This document shows, one piece after another, positions 35,542-43,283 of a stretch of DNA of 64,000 bases. The notes under the pieces are model-generated. The model searched no databases and was not told where the DNA came from. It saw only the letters and a program-made list of their open reading frames with translations. Source of the stretch: Conexibacter woesei Iso977N. GTDB taxonomy: Bacteria > Actinomycetota > Thermoleophilia > Solirubrobacterales > Solirubrobacteraceae. The position numbers and the translations under genes were made by a program. Location: assembly GCF_000424625.1 (NCBI RefSeq), contig NZ_AUKG01000001.1:1674001-1738000 (forward strand). Reading direction: 5' to 3'. Positions within the stretch are counted from its first letter, which is position 1; each line of letters starts with the position of its first letter.

Positions 35542-35909
35542 AGATGGTGGTGGCATACATCCGCCACGAGGCGTTCGAGCCGATCCGCACGGACCTGCTC
35601 GACCTCGGGTTCCCCTCGCTGAGCATCAGCGAGGTGAAGGGCTCGGGGCGCCAGAAGGGCATCACCGAGCGCTACCGCGGCGCTGAGCTCACCAACTACC
35701 TCCGGCCGAAGGTCAAGCTGGAGTGCGTGGTGGCCTCGGGTGACGTGCAGACGATCGTGGACACGATCCTCAAGCACGCCCGCACCGGAGCCGTCGGTGA
35801 CGGCAAGGTGTTCGTGATGCCGGTTGAAGAGGCGTACCGCGTCCGGACCGGGGAGGCTGGCGAGGAGATCCTCCAGGCCCACCCGGATGCCGCGACGACG
35901 GCCGCCTAG
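35538..35909 (+). CDS. glnK: P-II nitrogen regulatory protein without Tyr51
   Basis: A 123-residue P-II trimer subunit that senses 2-oxoglutarate and ATP/ADP and blocks AmtB when nitrogen is plentiful. Family segments are present: GRQKGITERYRGAE (T-loop, residues 37-50), VKLECVV, ARTGAVGDGKVFVMPVEEAYRVRTGE (split as ARTGAVGDGKVFV and EEAYRVRTGE; the B- and C-loops). At the T-loop position normally occupied by Tyr51, the uridylylation or adenylylation site (RGAEY), this protein has Leu (RGAEL). Tyr46 is kept and Tyr54 is nearby. It is thus unlikely to be modified at the standard residue. It overlaps amtB by 4 nt and is 17 nt before pucR. Confidence 0.93.
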   Translation: MKMVVAYIRHEAFEPIRTDLLDLGFPSLSISEVKGSGRQKGITERYRGAELTNYLRPKVKLECVVASGDVQTIVDTILKHARTGAVGDGKVFVMPVEEAYRVRTGEAGEEILQAHPDAATTAA

Positions 35910-35926
35910 ACAAGTAGGAGAACCCG

Positions 35927-37168
35927 ATGGGTGAGGCGGCGGAGAAGATGAGTGATCCTTCCGAGGGTCGGGCCGCCGCCTCGCCGGCCGGTTCGCTGGT
36001 GGAGCGGCTGCGGTCGGTCCACCTGAAGATGGTCGACGCCGTCCTCGGCGGCGACGGCCTGCAGCAGGTCGCGGCGCTGGCCGCGGAGGCCGCGGGCGCC
36101 CCAGTGGCGATCGTGGTCCCGCGGTTGGACGCCGCGGTGGCTGCCGGAGCCGATGGCCCGGTGCTGGAGGCGGTGCGGCGGTACGTCGCCGACCGCGTCC
36201 GGGACCGGCCGTCGCAGGTGCCGGAGGCGCTGGCCGCCGAGGCACCGATCCAGTCGGGTGACGACGTGGTCGGGGCCGTGGTGATGCTGCACGGCGAGCC
36301 GGGCGCCCCGGAGCCGTTGCCCGAGGCCGGCGACTTCCTGCACCTGGCCGCGGTCGCGTGCCTCACGGAGGTCGCGGTCGAGGAGGCCAAGGAGGAGGTC
36401 GAGCAGAACCTCCGCGGGTCGTTCCTGGAGGACCTGCGCTCGCGTCCGGACCTGGAGCCGCGCGAGGTCGTGCGGCGGGCGGCCCGCCTGGGCTGCGACC
36501 TGGCGCGCGGGGCCGTCGTCCTGTGCGCCGAGTTGACGACCGACCGGCCGCGGCACGTGATCGCGACGATCACCGGCGACGAGCCGGGGGCCCTGGCCGA
36601 ACATCTTGACGGGCGCGTGTACGCGATCCTGCCGGGGACCGGCGGCGACGACGCACCCGAGGGCACGACCGCGCGAGGCCGCGCGTTGGCGACGCGGCTG
36701 CGCCGTCACGGCACGGTCGGCGTGTCGTCCTTCTACAGCGATCCCGCCGAGCTGCCGCGCGCGATCCAGGAGGCCGAGCTGGTCCTGGACGTGCTCAAGC
36801 AGGGCGAGGGCGGCGGCTGGGACGGGGTCCAGGACATCGGCACCGGCACCTACCGGTTGCTCTTCCGGGTGCTCGCTTCGCACCCCGAGGAAGTGCGCTC
36901 CTTCTACGAGGACACCGTGGCGCCGATCGTCCGCTACGACGACCAGTACCGCACCGACCTCGTCGGAACCCTCGAGGCCTACCTCGAGCAGAACTGCAAC
37001 ATGAACGCGACGGCGAGCGCGATCTACGCCCACCGCCACACGGTGGCCTACCGCCTGGAACGCGTCAAAGAGCTGACCGGCCTCGACCCCATGCTCTCCG
37101 AAGACCGCGAACGCCTCGGCCTCGGCCTCAAGGCCTACCGCATCATCGCGCCCCGCCTACCGAAGTAG
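35927..37168 (+). CDS. PucR/CdaR-family transcriptional regulator
   Basis: A 413-residue regulator. The N-terminal 170 residues look like a GAF-type sensor domain (VVGAVVMLHGEPGAPEPL, FLHLAAVACLTEVAVEEAKEE), a middle GGDEF-like fragment follows (GVSSFYSDPAELPRAIQEAELVLDV), and the C-terminal PucR-type HTH is clear (LEAYLEQNCNMNATASAIYAHRHTVAYRLERVKELTGLDP, given as NATASAIYAHRHTVAYRLER and KELTGLDP). Family members control purine, sugar-diacid or nitrogen use. Standing 17 nt after glnK with its own AGGAG, it is probably a nitrogen-status regulator of this locus. Confidence 0.9.
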   Translation: MGEAAEKMSDPSEGRAAASPAGSLVERLRSVHLKMVDAVLGGDGLQQVAALAAEAAGAPVAIVVPRLDAAVAAGADGPVLEAVRRYVADRVRDRPSQVPEALAAEAPIQSGDDVVGAVVMLHGEPGAPEPLPEAGDFLHLAAVACLTEVAVEEAKEEVEQNLRGSFLEDLRSRPDLEPREVVRRAARLGCDLARGAVVLCAELTTDRPRHVIATITGDEPGALAEHLDGRVYAILPGTGGDDAPEGTTARGRALATRLRRHGTVGVSSFYSDPAELPRAIQEAELVLDVLKQGEGGGWDGVQDIGTGTYRLLFRVLASHPEEVRSFYEDTVAPIVRYDDQYRTDLVGTLEAYLEQNCNMNATASAIYAHRHTVAYRLERVKELTGLDPMLSEDRERLGLGLKAYRIIAPRLPK

Positions 37169-37178
37169 CCGCCGGCCG

Positions 37179-37198
37179 GCGCGCGCAGCCGCGCGCGC
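37179..37198. terminator. bidirectional GC hairpin between pucR and the nucleotidyltransferase gene
   Basis: GCGCGCGC-AGCC-GCGCGCGC sits in the 30-bp gap between two convergent stops. An 8-bp perfect stem can serve both transcripts. Confidence 0.5.
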
Positions 37199-37888
37199 TC
37201 AGCGACCGGCCAGCGCGCGGAGAGCCGGGAGGACGATCGACGCGGCACGCTCCTGGCTTGCGGCGTCGGCGCGGAGGAAGCCGAAGACGGCGTCGGTGAA
37301 CCGGCGCTCGTCGAGCAGCGCGCCGACCTCGGCGGCGATGAACGCCCGGACGTCGGCATCGGCGTCCGCCAGCTCGGCGACGAGCTCCTCGCGGCCGTCG
37401 ACGAGCAACACGATGTCCTCGAGGTCGCGGCTGCCGAGGTGGTCGCCGCCGCCGCGCCCGGTGAAGGCGTACAGCTTGGTCGCGATCAGGTAGGGCGGCG
37501 TCGCGGCGCGGATGCGTGTGCCGGACGGCAGCGTGCACCACTTGGCGCGTGGGAGCGCAGCGGTCTGCCACGGGTTCTCGAAACCGAGCAGCCCGCCGGC
37601 CGCGGGCATGGCGTCAAGGGTCAGGTCGAAGGCGTCGTGGCGCCAGCGGCAGATCACCGAGGACTCGGCGTCGTTGCTGAAACCTCGCTCCCGGAGCGCC
37701 GTCTCGAACGCGTGCAACGCGCTGCGCGTCGTCACCTCGACCACGACATCGACGTCCTTGGTCGGCCGCGGGGCGGGCGCGCCGGGGTCGGTGATCCAGA
37801 GGGCGATCGTCGCGCCGCCGACGAAGGCGACCTGGTCGGTCAGCGGTCCGAGGGCGGCCGCGCCGCGTTCGAGCAGCTCGATGCTCAC
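37199..37888 (-). CDS. nucleotidyltransferase-fold protein (AbiEii-like)
   Basis: A 229-residue protein with the polymerase-beta-like nucleotidyltransferase signature: FVGGATIALW (about 22-31, GG motif) followed by PTKDVDVVVEV (metal-binding DxD), then VICRWRHDAFDLTLDAMP with the third acidic strand. It resembles the AbiEii/AbiGii toxin superfamily. ATG 37888 overlaps the upstream HTH gene (ATGA), a two-gene layout that recurs in other genomes as a presumed toxin-antitoxin-like pair. Toxicity is an inference; other members of the fold modify tRNA or antibiotics. Confidence 0.78.
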   Translation of the reverse strand: MSIELLERGAAALGPLTDQVAFVGGATIALWITDPGAPAPRPTKDVDVVVEVTTRSALHAFETALRERGFSNDAESSVICRWRHDAFDLTLDAMPAAGGLLGFENPWQTAALPRAKWCTLPSGTRIRAATPPYLIATKLYAFTGRGGGDHLGSRDLEDIVLLVDGREELVAELADADADVRAFIAAEVGALLDERRFTDAVFGFLRADAASQERAASIVLPALRALAGR

Positions 37889-38391
37889 GCCGGGACGCGG
37901 AGGCGGTCGGGGAGGGCGCGCTCGGCCAGGCGCCGGGTGCGGGCGTCGCCCGCTCGGATCGCGTCGACCAGCGCGAGGCGCTCATGCAGAGCCGGATCGC
38001 CGAGCGCCAGCTGCGGCACGACGGCGTGCAGCGGCTCCAGGGCAATGCCGCGGACCTCGCCCGTGGTGTGTGGCCAGACCGGCGGCAGGCCGTCGCCGGC
38101 CAGCTCCGCGACCAGTGGCGGCGCCGCCCACGCGGCGGCCACGCCGCGCGTCTCGCTCCCGCGCACCGCGGGGAACACGTACTTGACGCCGTGGATCAGG
38201 AACTCCTCGGCCGCCGCCTCTGGCACGCGACCACGACGGCGGTCGTAGAGCCCGGCGTCCTCGAGCCGATGCAGTGCGCGGTGGGTCGTGGCGACGCTCA
38301 GCATCGCGCGATCGGCCAGCCGCTGGGTCGAGCCGAAGCTCGGCTCACCTGCAAGCAGCAACAGAAGGACGATGTCCTGGCCCTTGAGCAC
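37885..38391 (-). CDS. HTH protein paired with the nucleotidyltransferase
   Basis: A 168-residue protein with an N-terminal winged-HTH-like region (DIVLLLLLAGEPSFGSTQRLADRAMLSVATTHRALHRLEDAGL, in parts LADRAMLSVATTHRALHRLE and AGLYDRRRG), then a domain with FLIHGVKYVFPAVRGSETRGVAAAWAAPPL and LPPVWPHTTGEVRGIALEPL (read as FLIHGVKYVFPAVRG and VWPHTTGEVRGIALEPL). This second part is typical of a conserved family that always sits before an AbiEii-like nucleotidyltransferase. The start is GTG 38391. A perfect 16-bp palindrome 24 nt upstream suggests autoregulation, as expected for an antitoxin. Confidence 0.78.
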   Translation of the reverse strand: MLKGQDIVLLLLLAGEPSFGSTQRLADRAMLSVATTHRALHRLEDAGLYDRRRGRVPEAAAEEFLIHGVKYVFPAVRGSETRGVAAAWAAPPLVAELAGDGLPPVWPHTTGEVRGIALEPLHAVVPQLALGDPALHERLALVDAIRAGDARTRRLAERALPDRLRVPA

Positions 38392-38414
38392 AGGCGCATG
38401 GTAGCGGCTTATTC

Positions 38415-38430
38415 CATATTTCGAAATATG
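38415..38430. promoter_or_regulatory. 16-bp perfect palindrome, operator of the HTH/nucleotidyltransferase pair
   Basis: CATATTTCGAAATATG is a perfect palindrome in an AT-rich island that contrasts strongly with the surrounding GC-rich DNA. It lies 24 nt before the GTG of the HTH gene. TATGGA/GAATAA on the minus strand next to it could act as a -10 box, so the site would cover the promoter. Confidence 0.65.
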
Positions 38431-38441
38431 AAACGAATGCT

Positions 38442-39061
38442 TCAGCAGCGGTGGGTGAGGATGGGGGTGGTTGCGTGGATGGCCCAGGATTGGGGATCTT
38501 GGGCGGTGGGTTGGGCGGGGGTGGGGAGGCAGGTGGCGTGGATGGAGAGGTCGTCGGGTTGCCAGAGGAGGGTCTGGCTGTCGGTGGACCAGGTGAGGCG
38601 GAGCTCGTCGTCGGTGTTGGTGATGCGGTGGGTGGCGGTGGCGGCGGGGTTGGTCGTGTAGACCTCGTTGGCGGGTGAGGTCTTGTTGGTGTCCTCGCCG
38701 GCGGGGATGGAGCCCTTGCCGTCCTTGGTCGAGAGGTAGGCGATGAGCTTGCCGTCGGGAGACCAGAGGGGATGCGCGGCCGTCCTGTCGTCCGGCAGCA
38801 GCCGGCGGCGGTGGCCGGTCGCGGCGTTGACACGCCAGAGGCCGCCTTCGGAGAAGGTGTAGGACTTGCTGTCGGGCGCGAAGGAGAGGTCGGACTCCTC
38901 GTGGTTGACGAGCACGCGGTGGTGGCCGGTCGCGACGGGACTCAGCGGGTCGTGGTCGACCTGGCGACCGTGCCTGCCGTGCTCCTCGATCCGCGCGGTC
39001 TCGCCGTGCGGAAGCCGCCCGCCAGCAGCGCGACGACCGCCAGCCCTGAAAGACACCTCAT
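38442..39061 (-). pseudogene. frameshifted TolB/PD40-like secreted protein gene
   Basis: ATG 39061 opens a signal peptide (MRCLSGLAVVALLAGG), but this frame soon turns into low-quality sequence and stops. A different frame, entered at about 39008-39025 (a GGCGGGCGG stretch), continues as PHGETARIEEHGRHG and a PD40 propeller-like body (DLSFAPDSKSYTFSEGGLW, HPLWSPDGKLIAYLSTKDG) ending in SWAIHATTPILTHRC at 38442. One base lost or gained would restore a 200-residue exported protein. The start codon is also buried in a 10-bp hairpin. It is either a true pseudogene or a sequencing error in a G/C run. Confidence 0.6.
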
Positions 39062-39075
39062 CGGTGATGAGGTGT
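39053..39075 (-). terminator. hairpin after the PEP-mutase-like gene
   Basis: ACACCTCATC-GGT-GATGAGGTGT, a perfect 10-bp stem, begins 10 nt after the stop of the gene at 39085. It also contains the start codon of the downstream frameshifted gene, so that gene would be poorly translated from a read-through message. Confidence 0.55.
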
Positions 39076-39084
39076 GTCCAATCC

Positions 39085-39882
39085 TCAGCCCGTCATGAGC
39101 CCGTTGACGTCCGGGTAGCCCAGCGCGCCGGGCGCGGGCGCCGGATAGGAACCGGTGGCGAGCAGCTCGCGGGCGGCCGCGTCGATCGCCGAGTAGGCGG
39201 TGAGGATCGGGCGCGAGCCCGACGAGACGCGCGCGACGCCGAGCGCCGACAGCTCGGCGACGGAGGGGAGGCCCGGGACCATCAGGACGTTGATGGTGGT
39301 GTCGGTCCCGGCCACGGCGGCGACGAGCGCGCGCAGGTCGTCCGGCGCGCTCGCGCCCGGCACGAAGACGCCGTGCGCGCCCGCCGCGGCGTAGGCGGCG
39401 GCGCGCTCGCAGGAGATCGCGCGCGCGTCCGGGAGCCTCAACCACATCGCGTCGGTGCGCGCGTTGACGAACGCGCCGGAGGTCGCGGCCGCGGCGACGG
39501 CGGCGCCGAGCAGCTCCAGATGCTCGTCGAGCGGGCGCAGCGCGCCGCCGGGAGTCCCGTCCTCCAAGTTGAAGCCGACCGCGCCGGCGGCGACCGCGCG
39601 CGTCACCGTGCCGCCCGGATCCCCGTAGCCCGACTCCAGGTCCGCGGTCACCGGCACCGACACGGCGGACGCGATCGACTCGACCGCGCGCAGCACCACA
39701 TCGACAGCCAGCGACTCGCCGTCGCGCAGCCCGTGCGACCACGACACGCCCGCGCTCGTCGTGCCCAGCGCCACCGCGCCCGCGGCCTCGAGCACGCGCG
39801 CGCTCCCGGCATCCCACGCGTTCAGCAGCCGCAAGGGCGCAGCGACATCGTGCAGCGCGTGGAACCGAGAAGCGAGCGACAT
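39085..39882 (-). CDS. isocitrate lyase/PEP mutase superfamily protein
   Basis: A 265-residue TIM-barrel protein of the PEP mutase/ICL superfamily: LLNAWDAGSARVLEAAG near the start, TADLESGYGD (Mg-binding acidic cluster), GFNLEDGTPGG, FVNARTDAMW and LMVPGLPSVAEL. The KKCGH motif of true isocitrate lyases is absent, so it more likely belongs to the oxaloacetate-decarboxylase or methylisocitrate-lyase-like subgroup often annotated only by superfamily. The substrate is unknown. It lies 17 nt after the lipoprotein gene and may share its transcript. Confidence 0.87.
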   Translation of the reverse strand: MSLASRFHALHDVAAPLRLLNAWDAGSARVLEAAGAVALGTTSAGVSWSHGLRDGESLAVDVVLRAVESIASAVSVPVTADLESGYGDPGGTVTRAVAAGAVGFNLEDGTPGGALRPLDEHLELLGAAVAAAATSGAFVNARTDAMWLRLPDARAISCERAAAYAAAGAHGVFVPGASAPDDLRALVAAVAGTDTTINVLMVPGLPSVAELSALGVARVSSGSRPILTAYSAIDAAARELLATGSYPAPAPGALGYPDVNGLMTG

Positions 39883-39899
39883 GCCCGCAGACGCTACGC

Positions 39900-40532
39900 C
39901 TACGACGATGCGGAGTCGGCCGAAACGACGTCGCCCGTCTTCGGGTCGACCGTCACGGCCGGAGCCTTCTGCGACACGCTCACCTTGAACGTCCCCGCCG
40001 CATCCTGCCCGTCGCGCGTGCGCGCGATCGCCTTGCCGTTCAGCCCCGCGGCGACATGCCAGCGCAACGTGTGCGTGCCCGCGACGACCGGCGTCACGTG
40101 CCACTCGAACGTCCGCGACTGCCCGGCGGGCAGCGCGCCCAGCGCCCACGTCGACACGTACGCGGTGTCGCCGCCGTGCGGGCCCTTGTCGACGATCCAC
40201 AGCTGCCGCGTCGGATCGGCGAGCGTCGTGTCGGACGAGCGCGTGGTGAACCCCGCGCCGCCCCTGTCGCCGTCGTCGTTGGTCACCGTGACCGCGACGT
40301 TCGGGATCGTCTTGCTGTCGGCGTTGTGCACGGTGATCTTCATCACCGCGTCATCCGCCAGCCGCTGCCTCTTCGGGAACGACGCCCGCACGACGGTCAC
40401 CTTGTAGGTGCCCGACGGCTCGTTGGCATCTTGGCGGTCGCCACCGCCGCCGCAACCCGCGGCGCCCAGCATGAGCGCGGCCGCACACGGCACGGCGCTC
40501 ACAAGCGTTCTCCAGGACCAGGACCCCTCCAC
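39900..40532 (-). CDS. lipoprotein of unknown function
   Basis: A 210-residue protein with a lipoprotein signal (AALMLGAAGCGGGG, lipobox LGAAGC). The mature part is beta-rich, with SGTYKVTVVRASFPKRQRL followed by an immunoglobulin-like pattern (VMKITVHNADSKTIPNVAVTV, RTFEWHVTPVVAGTHTLRWHV as two fragments EWHVTPVVAG and HTLRWHVAAG). This resembles extracellular domains that follow the CARDB/DUF11 style. The GTG start is at 40532. It is divergent from the mce operon across 173 bp that contain GTGAC/GTCAC half-sites. Confidence 0.78.
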   Translation of the reverse strand: MEGSWSWRTLVSAVPCAAALMLGAAGCGGGGDRQDANEPSGTYKVTVVRASFPKRQRLADDAVMKITVHNADSKTIPNVAVTVTNDDGDRGGAGFTTRSSDTTLADPTRQLWIVDKGPHGGDTAYVSTWALGALPAGQSRTFEWHVTPVVAGTHTLRWHVAAGLNGKAIARTRDGQDAAGTFKVSVSQKAPAVTVDPKTGDVVSADSASS

Positions 40533-40606
40533 TGCGCGCGGACCGTACCAGAGGAAGGTGCGGCCGAGCGCAGGTCGAACGAATCCATAGCCGTCACGGT
40601 TCCCGG

Positions 40607-40636
40607 TTGGCAGCCGTGACGACGGTCACATAGACT
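40607..40636 (+). promoter_or_regulatory. mce operon promoter with embedded palindrome
   Basis: TTGGCA (40607-40612) and TAGACT (40631-40636) are 18 nt apart. Between them lies GTGAC-GACG-GTCAC (40616-40629), and a further GTCAC is at about 40593. A regulator using GTGAC half-sites would overlap the promoter. The yrbE start follows 70 nt later, with AGGAGAGG in the leader. Confidence 0.5.
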
Positions 40637-40705
40637 GGCCGCCGAGCGGGAGCCCTGCAGGAAGGGCAGGCGCCCCGCGGGTTCCAGAGGAGAGGTCCAC
40701 ACCGC

Positions 40706-41512
40706 GTGGTCAGCAGCGTTGCCGACCGGGCATTTGCCCCGGCGAAAAGCCTGCTCGAAGAAGTAGGCGACATGATGATCCTGACGGGCAAGACGATGGT
40801 CTCTGCCCTTCGCCCGCCGTACCCGTACGGCAGCGAGTTCGTGGGTCAGTTCCTGTTCGCCCTGCGTCTTTGCTGGCTGCCCCTGTTGATCTCGACCGTC
40901 GCCGTGTCCTATGGCGCGCCGGGTCTGCAGGCCGCGAACTTCCTGATCCTCTTCGGCGCGCTGGACCGCCTCGGAGGCTTCTTCGTCCTGGCGATCATCC
41001 GCGAGTTCGCCCCGTTCGTCTGCGCGATCATCGTCGCGGGCGTCGCGGGGACCGCCATCACGGCGGACCTCGGCGCGCGCAAGATCCGCGAGGAGCTCGA
41101 CGCCCTTCAGGTCCTCGGCGTCGACCCGGTCAAGAACCTCGTCGTCCCGCGCTTCCTGGCCCTGATGCTCGTCACGGGCCTGTTCGACATCTTCGCCATC
41201 ATCTTCGGCATCACCGGCGGCCTGATCGCGACGCTCGTCAACGGCGCGCCGCTCGGCCCGTTCTGGGCGACGTTCTTCACGAACGCCTCGACGACCGACC
41301 TCTGGGGCTCGCTGCTGAAGTGCACCATGTTCGGCGCGATCACCGCGATCGTCTGCTGTTACAAGGGCATGACCGCATCGGGCGGCGCCGAAGGGGTGGG
41401 CAAGGCCGTCAACCAGGCGGTCGTCATCACCTTCCTCGGCGTGTTCGCCTTCAACTACGTGTTCACGCAGACGCTGCTCGCGACCCACCCCGACATCACG
41501 GTGATCCGCTGA
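40706..41512 (+). CDS. yrbEA: Mce-associated permease YrbE (A copy)
   Basis: A 268-residue MlaE-family inner-membrane permease, one of the pair that forms the channel of an Mce lipid importer. The domain shows GTAITADLGARKIREELDALQVLGVDPVKNLVVPR (in parts: TADLGARKIREELDALQVLG and NLVVPRFLALML), the hallmark EExDAL-x-x-x-G loop of YrbE proteins, and several hydrophobic helices. The start is GTG 40706. It overlaps the next gene in TGATG. Confidence 0.93.
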   Translation: MVSSVADRAFAPAKSLLEEVGDMMILTGKTMVSALRPPYPYGSEFVGQFLFALRLCWLPLLISTVAVSYGAPGLQAANFLILFGALDRLGGFFVLAIIREFAPFVCAIIVAGVAGTAITADLGARKIREELDALQVLGVDPVKNLVVPRFLALMLVTGLFDIFAIIFGITGGLIATLVNGAPLGPFWATFFTNASTTDLWGSLLKCTMFGAITAIVCCYKGMTASGGAEGVGKAVNQAVVITFLGVFAFNYVFTQTLLATHPDITVIR

Positions 41513-42309
41513 TGGTCGGCTGGCTCACCGTCCCGAAGGACTGGATCGCGTCCTTCGGCGAGATCGCGAAGTTCAGCGGCAAGATCCTCGGCCAGGTCTT
41601 CAGCCTCCGGGTCCTGCACTTCTTCGGGGAGACGCTGCGCCAGTGCGGCGTCCTGATCCTCGGCTCGACGCTCGTCATCTGGGGCCTGGTCTTCATCGTC
41701 GGCCTGCAGTGCGGCATCGAGGGCGCGTACTTCACGCGCGCGCAGGGCGCGCCCGCCTACTCCGGCGTCTTCGCCGCCTGGTGCGACCTGCGCGAGATCG
41801 TGCCTTACGGCTTCGGCTACATGATGTCCGCCAAGGTCGGCACCGGCATCGTGGCCGAGCTCGGCTCGATGCGGATCTCCGACGAGATCGACGCCCTCGA
41901 GGTCATGGGCATCGACTCGGTCCTCTTCCTCTGCGCGACGCGCCTGCTTGCGAGCTGGCTGGTCCTGCCGTTCATGTACATGGCGGCGGTCGGCGCCGGC
42001 TTCTTCGCGTCCTACCTGGCGGTCGTCCAGCAGATCGGCGAGGTGAGCTCCGGCGGGTTCTCGCTGATCTTCTGGATGTTCCAGAACCCTCCCGACCTCT
42101 TATACAGCGTGATCAAAGCCATGACGATGGCCACGGCCATCGTCCTCGTCGGCTGTTACTACGGCTACCACGCGGGCGGGGGACCCGTCGGCGTTGGTAC
42201 CGCAACCGCGAAATCGATGGTCATGAACATCGTTCTGGTGCATCTCATCGGGATGCTGGGAACACAGGTGTTCTGGGGAGCGAACCCACGCGCCCCAATT
42301 GGAGGCTGA
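41512..42309 (+). CDS. yrbEB: Mce-associated permease YrbE (B copy)
   Basis: A 265-residue second MlaE-family permease. KVGTGIVAELGSMRISDEIDALEVMGIDSVLFLC carries the same conserved loop (MRISDEIDALEVMGID), followed by helices around LPFMYMAAVGAGFFASYLAV. The N-terminal amphipathic part (GKILGQVFSLRVLHFFGETLRQCG) is typical of the B-type partner. ATG 41512 lies inside the upstream stop. It is 6 nt before the ATPase gene. Confidence 0.93.
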   Translation: MVGWLTVPKDWIASFGEIAKFSGKILGQVFSLRVLHFFGETLRQCGVLILGSTLVIWGLVFIVGLQCGIEGAYFTRAQGAPAYSGVFAAWCDLREIVPYGFGYMMSAKVGTGIVAELGSMRISDEIDALEVMGIDSVLFLCATRLLASWLVLPFMYMAAVGAGFFASYLAVVQQIGEVSSGGFSLIFWMFQNPPDLLYSVIKAMTMATAIVLVGCYYGYHAGGGPVGVGTATAKSMVMNIVLVHLIGMLGTQVFWGANPRAPIGG

Positions 42310-42315
42310 GCGCAC

Positions 42316-43278
42316 ATGTCCGACGAGCACGACAACGACTACGACGACGTGACCACCGAGCACGACGCGACCGAGACGCCCGCCCGCAACGGCGACGGCG
42401 CGGTCCCGCGCAACCCGGACGACGAGCGCCTCGCGGTCGTCCGGGAGGCGCCGCCGACCGGTGGCGCCGAGGGCGACGACGACGAGTACCAGTGGCACAC
42501 GGGCCTCAACCGCCCGACCGGCGTGCCGGACGCGGTCGAGTTCGTCGACGTCCACAAGGCCTTCGGCCGCAACAAGATCCTCCGCGGCCTGAACATGGGC
42601 CTGCCGGAGGGCAAGATCTCCATGATCCTCGGCCCGTCGGGCACGGGGAAGTCCGTGTGCATCAAGCACATGGTCGGCCTGCTGTACCCGGACGAGGGCG
42701 ACGTCCTCGTCCACGGCGAGTCGGTCCCCAACATGACCGACGACGAGCTGTTCGACATGCGCAAGCGGTTCGGGGTCCTGTTCCAGGACGGTGCGCTGTT
42801 CGGCTCGATGAACCTCGTCGACAACGTGGCCTTCCCGCTGCGCCAGCACACGGACAAGAGCGAGGACGAGATCCTCGAGATCGTGCACAAGCGCTTGGAG
42901 GAGGTCGGCCTCCAGGGCGCCCACGACAAGATGCCCAACGAGCTCTCCGGGGGGATGCGCAAGCGCGCGGGGTTCGCACGGGCACTGGTCCTGGACCCCA
43001 ACATCGTGCTCTTCGACGAGCCGGACTCCGGCCTGGACCCGGTCCGCACGGCGCTGCTGTGCGAGCTGATCCAGGAGATCCACGATGAGAACGGTGGCGC
43101 CTACACGGTGATCACCCACGACATCATGAGCGCGCGCCGCGTGGCGGAGTACATCTCGGTCCTGTGGAAGGGCCGGATCGTCGAAGCCGGTCCCGCGGAG
43201 GAGCTCTTCAACTCGGAGAACGCCTTCGTGCGCCAGTTCCTGTCGGGCGAGTCCCAGGGCCCGCTCGGCATGGAGTAG
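42316..43278 (+). CDS. mkl: Mce transporter ATPase (Mkl/MlaF-like)
   Basis: A 320-residue ABC ATPase that powers the Mce importer. After an acidic N-terminal extension of about 70 residues, it has Walker A GPSGTGKS, the signature LSGGMRKRAGFARAL (the GGM variant of MlaF/Mkl), Walker B IVLFDEPDSGLDPVR and the switch in VITHDIMSA. In mycobacteria the equivalent gene (mceG) lies away from the mce operons; here it sits between yrbE and the first mce gene, forming a complete import cassette. A GC hairpin follows at 43284. Confidence 0.93.
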   Translation: MSDEHDNDYDDVTTEHDATETPARNGDGAVPRNPDDERLAVVREAPPTGGAEGDDDEYQWHTGLNRPTGVPDAVEFVDVHKAFGRNKILRGLNMGLPEGKISMILGPSGTGKSVCIKHMVGLLYPDEGDVLVHGESVPNMTDDELFDMRKRFGVLFQDGALFGSMNLVDNVAFPLRQHTDKSEDEILEIVHKRLEEVGLQGAHDKMPNELSGGMRKRAGFARALVLDPNIVLFDEPDSGLDPVRTALLCELIQEIHDENGGAYTVITHDIMSARRVAEYISVLWKGRIVEAGPAEELFNSENAFVRQFLSGESQGPLGME

Positions 43279-43283
43279 GGCCC

